The notes beneath the pieces are model-generated. The model was not told the DNA's origin, ran no database searches, and saw only the letters and a list, made by a program, of their open reading frames with translations. A stretch of 64,000 nt of DNA from contig NZ_BBJP01000081.1 in the NCBI RefSeq assembly GCF_000739595.1, forward strand, positions 142,795-206,794, given 5' to 3'. Every line of letters starts with the position of its first letter. Positions within the stretch are counted from its first letter, which is position 1. This DNA is from Halorubrum halophilum. Its GTDB lineage: Archaea > Halobacteriota > Halobacteria > Halobacteriales > Haloferacaceae. Below, piece after piece: positions 57,770-64,000 of this stretch. Both the position numbers and the translations under genes were made by a program.

Positions 57770-58729
57770 CTACGCCTCGATGATCTCGTCGTCGTCTTCG
57801 GCCGGGACTCGCAGCTCGCCGTCCATCGAAACCATCGCCCACCCGCCCACGCGCACCTCGTCGCCGGAGACCCGGACGCGGACGTGACCGGGGCGGTCGA
57901 TGAAGTGGCCCTGCTCAAAGCGCAGCTCGTCGGGGAAGTCGCCGTCGAACGCGCCGACCTCGCGGAGGTAGGCCCCGACCGCGCCGCTCGCGGTCCCCGT
58001 CACGGGGTCCTCGGGCACGCCGACGGCCGGGGCGAACGCTCGACCGTGCAGCGTCGACTCCGCCCCGATCGCGTCGAACGTGAACGCGTACACGCCGGCG
58101 GCGTCGTACGTCTCGGAGATCGCCTCGATCGCCGCCATATCGGGCTCGGCCTCGCCGAGCCGTTCGAGGAAGTTCACGGGGACGACGAGCCACGGGAGCC
58201 CCGTGGAGGCGACCGCGACCGGGAGGTCGGCGCCCACGTCGCGCAGGGCGGCCGGGTCGATCCCGAGCGCGTCGCCGAGGCGGTCGGCGTCGAGGTCGGA
58301 CCCACCTTCGCCGCCGGGATCGATCACGTCGACCGTCGGCGGGTTCTGTCGCATCCAAACGGTTCCGTCGTCGTCGACCGTTATCTCCAGATCGCCGACG
58401 TTCGTTCGGAGTGTCCGGTCGCCGGCGTTGATCGCGCCCTCGGCGAACAGGGCGCCGTAGGTCGCGATCGTGGCGTGGCCGCACAGGTCGACCTCGGTGG
58501 AGGGGGTGAAATACCGGAGCCGATCGTCGGCGTCGTTCGCACCCTTCGCGCCGTCGCCTGCCTCATCCGCGTCGAACAGGAACGCGGTCTCGGAGGCGCC
58601 GATCTCCGCGGCGATCCGCCCCATCCGGTCGTCGCTCAGCCCTGCAGCGTCCGGCACGACGCCGGCGACGTTCCCGGCCAGCGGCTCGTCCGCGAACGCG
58701 TCGACGAGAAGCGTGCGTCGCGTCTCCAT
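57770..58729 (-). CDS. PhzF-family isomerase
   Basis: A 319-residue protein of the PhzF/diaminopimelate-epimerase fold. Motifs: TLLVDAFADEPLAGNVAGVVPDA with the first conserved Asn, ASETAFLFDAD containing the conserved Glu, FTPSTEVDLCGHATIATYG and DPVTGTASGAVGAYLREVG. PhzF in Pseudomonas isomerises a phenazine intermediate, but most family members have unknown substrates. ATG 58729 starts METRRTLLVDAF. A rare insertion around residues 60-70 (GDGAKGANDADD) is acidic haloarchaeal sequence. Confidence 0.9.
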   Translation of the reverse strand: METRRTLLVDAFADEPLAGNVAGVVPDAAGLSDDRMGRIAAEIGASETAFLFDADEAGDGAKGANDADDRLRYFTPSTEVDLCGHATIATYGALFAEGAINAGDRTLRTNVGDLEITVDDDGTVWMRQNPPTVDVIDPGGEGGSDLDADRLGDALGIDPAALRDVGADLPVAVASTGLPWLVVPVNFLERLGEAEPDMAAIEAISETYDAAGVYAFTFDAIGAESTLHGRAFAPAVGVPEDPVTGTASGAVGAYLREVGAFDGDFPDELRFEQGHFIDRPGHVRVRVSGDEVRVGGWAMVSMDGELRVPAEDDDEIIEA

Positions 58730-58849
58730 GCGCCACCGTGACGGCCCGCCCTCAAAAGGGTCCCGAGAGAGTGGAGTACTCGCAGTCCGGGAGCGAAACG
58801 GTCGGGAGGCGATGTGAACCCTTTTGCCCTCCACGGCGGATGTACCCCT

Positions 58850-60196
58850 ATGGGCCTCTTCGACCGGCTGCGAGGGAACGACACGCCGCGCGTGGCGTTC
58901 ATCGGGATCGACGGGCTCCCCCACCGCCTCGTCGCCGACAATCCGGACGCGTTTCCGACGCTGTCGGCGATCGCCGACGAGGGCGACGGGGGACCGATCG
59001 ACAGCACCGTGCCGCCGGAATCGAGCGCGTGCTGGCCGGTACTCACGAGCGGCGTGAATCCCGGAGAGACCGGCGTGTACGGCTTTCAGGACCGCGAGGT
59101 CGGGTCGTACGACACCTACGTTCCCATGGGTCGGGACGTGCAGGCGTCGCGGGTGTGGGACCGGGCGACCGACGCGGGCCTCGACGCGACGGTGATGAAC
59201 GTTCCCGTCACGTTCCCGCCGCAGCGAACGGTACAGCGCATGGTCTCCGGCTACCTCTCCCCCGATGTCGACAAGGCGTCCCACCCGGAGGAACTCCGGA
59301 AGTACCTCACCGAGAGCGACTACAAGCTGTCCGTCAACGCGAAGCTCGGACACCGAGAGGACAAGACGGAGTTCATCGAACAGGCGCGCGAGACCCTCGA
59401 CGCCCGCGCGGCTGCGTTCGACCGCTACGTCGAGATGGACGACTGGGACCTGTTCGTCGGGGTGTTCTCCACCCCGGACCGGATCAATCATTTCCTGTGG
59501 GGCGACTACGAGGACGGCGGGCCGTACCGCGAGGACGTATTGGAGTTCTACGCCGCCCTCGACGAACACATCGGGACCATCCGAAGGGCCCTGCCGGACG
59601 ACGTTCGGCTCGTCGTCGGCTCCACGCACGGGTTCACGCGGCTCCGGTACGACGTGTACTGCAACGAGTGGCTCGAACGTGAGGGATGGCTCTCGTACGA
59701 GGGCGACGACCACGGCTCGCTGTCCGACATCGCCGGCGACGCCCGCGCGTACTCGCTCGTCCCCGGCCGGTTCTACCTCAACGTCGAGGGGCGCGAACCA
59801 GACGGTGTCGTCCCCGAGTCGGAGTACGAGGCGGCCCGAGAGGAGCTCCGGGCGGAACTCGAAGCATGGGAGGGTCCGAACGGGAAACCGGTTGCCAAGC
59901 GGGTCGTCGAGCGCGAGACGGTGTTCCGCGGCGACCACGACGCCATCGCGCCCGATCTCGTGGTGATCCCGAACGAGGGGTTCGACCTCAAGTCCGGGTT
60001 CCGCCCCCACGACGCGGTGTTCGATCCGGACGGCCCCCGGACCGGGATGCACACCTTCGAAGACGCCGCCCTGTTCATCGATCACCCGGACGCGAACGTC
60101 GAGGACGCGGACCTACTCGACGTCGCCCCGACCCTCCTGCGCCTGCTCGACGTCGACTACGGCCGGACCGACCTCGACGGCGCGAGCCTCATCTGA
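58850..60196 (+). CDS. Type I phosphodiesterase/nucleotide pyrophosphatase family protein (alkaline-phosphatase fold)
   Basis: A 448-residue protein. VAFIGIDGLPHRLVADNPDAFPTLSAIADEG carries the first metal Asp, STVPPESSACWPVLTSGVNPGETGVYGF carries the Ser/Thr nucleophile region, DLFVGVFSTPDRINHFLWGDY the middle Asp-His pair and VVGSTHGF the late His. These place it in the AP/NPP superfamily that cleaves phosphoester or pyrophosphate bonds; no signal peptide is seen, so it is cytosolic. The last His/Asp pair seems altered, so activity is uncertain. It is followed 13 bp on by the zinc-type gene on the same strand. Confidence 0.87.
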   Translation: MGLFDRLRGNDTPRVAFIGIDGLPHRLVADNPDAFPTLSAIADEGDGGPIDSTVPPESSACWPVLTSGVNPGETGVYGFQDREVGSYDTYVPMGRDVQASRVWDRATDAGLDATVMNVPVTFPPQRTVQRMVSGYLSPDVDKASHPEELRKYLTESDYKLSVNAKLGHREDKTEFIEQARETLDARAAAFDRYVEMDDWDLFVGVFSTPDRINHFLWGDYEDGGPYREDVLEFYAALDEHIGTIRRALPDDVRLVVGSTHGFTRLRYDVYCNEWLEREGWLSYEGDDHGSLSDIAGDARAYSLVPGRFYLNVEGREPDGVVPESEYEAAREELRAELEAWEGPNGKPVAKRVVERETVFRGDHDAIAPDLVVIPNEGFDLKSGFRPHDAVFDPDGPRTGMHTFEDAALFIDHPDANVEDADLLDVAPTLLRLLDVDYGRTDLDGASLI

Positions 60197-60208
60197 GGTG
60201 GTGTCGAC

Positions 60209-60757
60209 GTGGAACGCACGCCGGACGGGACCCCGGTCGGCGTCGACGACCCGTACGCGGTCGCCGGCGTCTGCGATCACCTCACCGACGACGGTCGCTG
60301 CCGGTTCGCGCTGACACGGGCGGGCGACGATCCCGAATTCGCCGCCGAGCGCCGCCGAGACGGCTACGCTTGTCACGTCGGCGCGGACAACGCGTGGCGC
60401 GCCTGCCCGCACTATCGGTCGACGACCGACGGGAGAGAGTGCTATCGGTGCAGCCTGGCGGAGGTTCGACTGGCCCACGACGACGCCCGGCCGCTGGTGG
60501 AGGAACACCACCTGTCGTACGGCGACGGCGCTTCTTCCGCACCCGACACCCCCGACTCAGACGGCGGCGGCCCCCACGAGATCACCGTCGCACTGTGTCG
60601 CTGGTGTCACACGAAGGTCCACAAGTCGTTCGCCCGGATCGACGACGACGCCAGCCCCGATCCCGAGGCGATCGCGGCGCGGGAGGCTCGGCGGAGCAAG
60701 GAGCAGTCGGAGTCCGCGTTCGAGACCGCGAGCGAACGGTTCGACCGAGAGGAGTAG
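60209..60757 (+). CDS. Cysteine-rich haloarchaeal protein with HNH-like zinc ends (DUF7097-like)
   Basis: A 182-residue protein with about nine Cys: GVCDHLTDDGRCRFA, YACHVGADNAWRACPHYRS, ECYRCSLAEVRLAH and LCRWCHTKVHKSF. The pairing of EEHHLSYG with CRWCHTKVHKS resembles an HNH (histidine-me) nuclease core; together with the CxxC knuckles it recalls HNH-like or DUF7097 proteins. GTG 60209 is used. Nuclease activity is an inference, and its closeness to the phosphatase-fold gene suggests co-expression. Confidence 0.7.
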   Translation: MERTPDGTPVGVDDPYAVAGVCDHLTDDGRCRFALTRAGDDPEFAAERRRDGYACHVGADNAWRACPHYRSTTDGRECYRCSLAEVRLAHDDARPLVEEHHLSYGDGASSAPDTPDSDGGGPHEITVALCRWCHTKVHKSFARIDDDASPDPEAIAAREARRSKEQSESAFETASERFDREE

Positions 60758-60823
60758 CGGAGCCGAAGCGGAGAGGCGGGCGGAGCGGAAGTGGGAAGAG
60801 TGGATGTCAGTTGGGGCGTCGGT

Positions 60824-61600
60824 TCAGTCGTCCGGCTTCGGACGGATCAGGTTCGCCAGCGCGACGAGCAGGCCGAGGAACCAGCCGAGCGGGACGGAGA
60901 TGCCGATCCACATCAGCACGTAGCCGAGACCGGGAGCACCCCACTGCTGTCCGAACGTGTCCAGATCGAACGCGCCCTGAAGCGTCTCGTTGATCCCGCC
61001 AACCGTAAGGAACGTGTCAAGTATCCACTGTGCGAGTTCGGAGCTCGGTGGGAGGATTATTTCACCAATTGCCGGTGTGATCACTGCCGCGACAACCGGA
61101 GGCAGGAATATCGCCGTCATCGCGAACGGGTAGGCGAGGAAGACGCTAACGAACCGACCGCCGACCTTCGAGAAGCCCGCTGCGAGGCCGGCGGAGACGA
61201 CTGCGACGATGCTGGCAAGCCCGATGACGAGCATAATCTCCGTCGGGAGTTGGAAGTGCGCGAGGAGAGTCAGCGAGCCCCAGACGACCGTCGCGACGAT
61301 CACCGCACCGAGCACACCGAATCGCGTGACCGCGGAGTCGAGCTTCGCGGCGTAGTACCGGGTGGCGAACCCGACGAGCAGGAGGGGGTACGCCACCGCC
61401 ACGAGCGGTGCACCGAGGATCGCCCACAGGTAGTACCCGACCGTCTGAACGGTGCTCTCCGGCTTCCACTTCCCTAACACCGCGCTCGGATCGAGCTGTC
61501 TGGGAAAGACGACCTCCATCCACGTTTCGTGGAGACGGACGACGTCAAGGAGGAGCGCTTCCACCAGCCCAATTTGTCCTCGGCGTTCCATTTGGCTCAT
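60824..61600 (-). CDS. YIP1-family membrane protein
   Basis: A roughly 258-residue protein with five or six membrane helices: YYLWAILGAPLVAVAYPLLLVGF, FGVLGAVIVATVVWGSLTLLAHF, EIMLVIGLASIVAVVSAGLAAGF, VSVFLAYPFAMTAIFLPPVVAAVI and LGYVLMWIGISVPLGWFLGLLVAL. Membership in the YIP1 family is inferred from the helix order. The ATG at 61600 (MSQMERRGQIG) is chosen; a longer frame reaches an ATG at 61642 but adds a Lys/Arg/Gln-rich leader. Function unknown. Confidence 0.72.
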   Translation of the reverse strand: MSQMERRGQIGLVEALLLDVVRLHETWMEVVFPRQLDPSAVLGKWKPESTVQTVGYYLWAILGAPLVAVAYPLLLVGFATRYYAAKLDSAVTRFGVLGAVIVATVVWGSLTLLAHFQLPTEIMLVIGLASIVAVVSAGLAAGFSKVGGRFVSVFLAYPFAMTAIFLPPVVAAVITPAIGEIILPPSSELAQWILDTFLTVGGINETLQGAFDLDTFGQQWGAPGLGYVLMWIGISVPLGWFLGLLVALANLIRPKPDD

Positions 61601-61785
61601 CTCGCGCGCGACACACCGTGAACTTTGTGCCTTCGACTCCACCGCCGGACCCGACCGCCGACGAGATCATACTCTCGAGATTTTAGAACCGCTAAAGTCG
61701 ACTTAACATCCCAGAACGGCGAGATTATCAGACATCTGTGTCCGCGGCGATACGCTTAACCATCCCAGCGGGCGTACCTATCGAC

Positions 61786-62460
61786 ATGTATAGACGTGGG
61801 CTGCTCGCGGCGATCGCCGCATCGACATCAGTCGCGGTCGCTGGGTGCGCCGACGCCAGCGGCGGGAACGGCAGCCACGAGTTCGACGCGGAGCCGGCCA
61901 GCGTCCCGCTCGCGACCGCGTCCGAAGCGGGGTACGAGGGCGAGGAGCCGGAGTCGTTCACCCTCGAACAGGAGTTCGACGTTGCCGGCGTGAACGCACA
62001 GGTGTCCGCGACGACGTGGGCCGCCGGGTACGAGAACGCCGACAACGGGTCGGCGCTGTTCGTGGCGAGCACACCGGACGCGTCGGTGGGCGGACAGTCC
62101 GTCAACCCGCTCGTTCGAGCGGGCGAGACGGAGCTGATCCGACGGCTGTTAGCGCGGGTCGACCAGCGGGGGATCGGTGGCAACGGCACCGACGTCGAAA
62201 CGAACGACCTCGAAGAGAAGGGGTCGGAGACGCGCACCCTCCTCGGCGAGGAGGTGGAGATCTCGATCTTCGAAACGACCAGCGACGCGGCGGCCGACGC
62301 CGGTAACGGTCAGAACGGAGAGGTCGAAGACGTCCCGGTGTACCTGTATGTCGGGACGGTCCAACACGGAGACGACGTGATCGCGCTCGTCGGCGTCCAC
62401 CCTACCGCCGTCGACGCCTCCGAGTCGCTGCTGTCCCTGATGGAACAGGTCGAACACTAA
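61786..62460 (+). CDS. Secreted lipoprotein, DUF6517 type
   Basis: A 224-residue protein starting MYRRGLLAAIAASTSVAVAG, a Tat-like RR and hydrophobic core, then the lipobox AVAGC with the predicted anchor Cys20 or 21. The mature part (TLEQEFDVAGVNAQVSATTWAAGYE, ALFVASTPDASVGGQSVNPL, VYLYVGTVQHGDDVIALVGVHP) matches the DUF6517 family of haloarchaea in my memory. ATG 61786 has CGATACGCTTAACC upstream. Role unknown. Confidence 0.75.
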   Translation: MYRRGLLAAIAASTSVAVAGCADASGGNGSHEFDAEPASVPLATASEAGYEGEEPESFTLEQEFDVAGVNAQVSATTWAAGYENADNGSALFVASTPDASVGGQSVNPLVRAGETELIRRLLARVDQRGIGGNGTDVETNDLEEKGSETRTLLGEEVEISIFETTSDAAADAGNGQNGEVEDVPVYLYVGTVQHGDDVIALVGVHPTAVDASESLLSLMEQVEH

Positions 62461-62725
62461 CCGTTCGTTTACACTCCTTTTTAAATCAGAGCTCCGGCTC
62501 GACAGCCCGCAATTCGTTCCGATAGCAACGATCGAAACCCAACGACTGCGCCGCCTTCAGTGGTGACGTTTCCGCGAGCGGAAGCTTCCCGGTCCGTAAT
62601 TCATTTATAAGTAATCGGTCCGAATGCGACTATCTCGCGTTGTGAGACAGCAGTGCGGCCCCGACCGTTGCGATTCGCGGTCTGTGTGCCCGATAGCCGC
62701 TGCTCTCGCAGCCGGAGGTACGATA

Positions 62726-63886
62726 ATGGCACAGAAAATGACGATTCAGTGTGTGGTGATCTGTACCCTTGCTCTCTCAGTCAGCGTTTTCTCCGTTATC
62801 GGAGTCGGGATTGGTGTTGCGGAATCAGGCACAAATGAAACAGAAGCTCCAACAATAACCTCATCGGGAGAAGGAGAAGATATATTTTCGAATAAAAACA
62901 AAGTAACATTAGCAAATATATCGATCGATTATTCACAAAAATATGATAATAGTTCAAAAATAAATGTATATATTAGTATGAGTGAGTTAGAAAAGAGAAA
63001 TATAGGAACAAAGTCTGCTGAGATTGGAAGCTATAACATATCTGGTTCTAGTGTGTCAAACATAAGTAAGCTAGATAATCAAACGCATACTGTTTTCAAG
63101 ATACAGGTCAATCCGAATAATGAGACAGAAGCTATAAATTTTGATAAAATTGAAATACTAAATGTTGATACATCCAAAATCAATTCAACGATTAGTTCAC
63201 GGTATAAATTGGGAGTCTCTTCCAACAATAATAGTGAAAATTATTCAGATCTAAAGAGTAAGGACCAAACAACAAGATCTACTTCTTTTGATATTGTAGT
63301 TAGTTCAGTTGAAGCACCAGATCAAGCCACAATCTCAAGTCAGATATTGGCTGATTCGGAAACATCTCCTGGAGTTACTCTAACTAACTTTGTCTCAAAT
63401 AATGATTCGATCGTTATTGTCACCCAAGGATATAATGGAACTCGACTTGCCGGATTTGAGAGACAATCAGCCACATCAGTATCTGGTAGACAGAATACTA
63501 CTATTGGACTGAGGAATATTGGCGGAAAGAAAACTGTTCACGTCATACCAGATAGTGATATAAACATGACAAACTACGACTATGGAGAGCACATACCTAA
63601 ATCAAAACTTGACGCTGCGATTGCAACAGATACCGTACATGTCTTTGTGAGTAGAATTAAATTCCCGGATCAAGTACATAATAGATCAGTAAATTCAACA
63701 TTGGCTCTAGACCGTGTAAGTCTGCGTGACCTAAACGGTGATAAGACACCATACATTGTGTCAATACATCCAATAACCACCGATGGAGATATTGTTGATA
63801 GTACAATATACGGACATTCCAACAGACTAACTGGAAAGAAGGAGGGTATTGAGATAGATCTCAAGTATGTGTTTAGCCCGAAGTGA
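62726..63886 (+). CDS. AT-rich secreted protein with DUF7282-like domain (putative foreign gene)
   Basis: A 386-residue protein with a signal peptide (MTIQCVVICTLALSVSVFSVIGVGIGVAES) from ATG 62726, no lipobox, and no C-terminal anchor. The mature part is rich in Asn-x-Ser/Thr sites (about 20), a usual sign of N-glycosylated archaeal exoproteins. Its second half (DQATISSQILADSETSPGVT, IVTQGYNGTRLAGFERQSATS, TVHVIPDSDINMTNYDYG) resembles the tandem DUF7282 surface-protein fold. Unlike every other gene here it uses A/T-ending codons (AAA, ATA, AAT) and falls to about 40% GC, a strong sign of recent transfer. Function unknown. Confidence 0.75.
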   Translation: MAQKMTIQCVVICTLALSVSVFSVIGVGIGVAESGTNETEAPTITSSGEGEDIFSNKNKVTLANISIDYSQKYDNSSKINVYISMSELEKRNIGTKSAEIGSYNISGSSVSNISKLDNQTHTVFKIQVNPNNETEAINFDKIEILNVDTSKINSTISSRYKLGVSSNNNSENYSDLKSKDQTTRSTSFDIVVSSVEAPDQATISSQILADSETSPGVTLTNFVSNNDSIVIVTQGYNGTRLAGFERQSATSVSGRQNTTIGLRNIGGKKTVHVIPDSDINMTNYDYGEHIPKSKLDAAIATDTVHVFVSRIKFPDQVHNRSVNSTLALDRVSLRDLNGDKTPYIVSIHPITTDGDIVDSTIYGHSNRLTGKKEGIEIDLKYVFSPK

Positions 63887-64000
63887 TTTCGCTGCTGTCT
63901 CATAGGAGGCGCACAAGTTGGGCTGTATGAACTGGCAGCAGAGGTTCGTGATGATCCTCAGGGATGGGCTCCGTCGTGGAGACCCACACGACACTAAAGA
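63887..64000. other. Right edge of the window, no supported gene
   Basis: GC content rises again after the AT-rich gene. The frame of that gene stays open after its TGA for about 36 codons (GLYELAAEVRDDPQGW is readable), but no start codon or family is seen. It may be part of a mobile-element remnant or chance. Confidence 0.3.

Overview
The window is chromosomal DNA from a halophilic archaeon, most likely Halorubrum or a close relative. The evidence is very high GC with GC3-biased codons, strongly acidic proteins, many leaderless genes with TTTATA-type boxes about 25-30 bases before the start codon, and marker genes: archaeal 7S SRP RNA, Spt5, SecE, FtsZ1, archaeosortase A, the Dph5 diphthine methyltransferase, DtdA, SBDS and UPF0212. 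No rRNA, tRNA, CRISPR array or intact insertion sequence was seen. The last gene (62.7-63.9 kb) is strikingly AT-rich and looks foreign.

Layout: 0-3.5 kb, end of an Mrp-type cation/proton antiporter cluster and an FG-GAP/UnbV protein. 3.5-15.2 kb, SBDS, YbaK-type deacylase, a zinc-type ABC importer, small conserved haloarchaeal genes, a TraB plus M50 protease pair and purM. 15.2-19.7 kb, a structured repeat (copy A), a siroheme nitrite/sulfite reductase and a CBS regulator. 19.8-28.2 kb, the branched-chain amino acid cluster leuA-ilvB-ilvN-ilvC-leuC-leuD-leuB on the minus strand. 28.5-36.4 kb, a GCS2-like ligase, DNA ligase, a metallo-beta-lactamase protein and the divergent btuF / btuC-btuD importer. 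36.6-37.5 kb, repeat copy B directly behind the SRP RNA gene. 38-48.5 kb, aldo/keto reductase, ileS, an acetyltransferase, an Lrp-type regulator, korAB and dph5. 48.5-54.4 kb, CBS proteins, a DUF4010 membrane protein, artA, and ftsZ1-secE-spt5. 54.5-61.6 kb, dtdA, repeat copy C, a Ca/Na exchanger, PhzF, a type I phosphodiesterase and membrane proteins. 61.8-64 kb, a lipoprotein and the AT-rich secreted protein.

Two signals stand out. First, ilvB is preceded by a leaderless 24-codon open frame ending in A-P-I-I-V-G-V, whose last sense codons form the 5' arm of a 7-bp hairpin with the stop codon in the loop. This has the layout of an amino-acid leader-peptide attenuator, which is rarely considered in archaea. 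Second, three roughly 390-540 bp intergenic elements (plus a 70-bp mini version) are each bounded by an exact TTTATAA direct repeat with GTG just inside the left end. They contain two long hairpins whose arms differ between copies but stay complementary, so base pairing rather than sequence is conserved. They may be a family of mobile, structured non-coding elements. Smaller oddities are an apparent frameshift near the leuA start and a 27-codon ORF stitched between ilvC and leuC by TGATG and ATGA overlaps.
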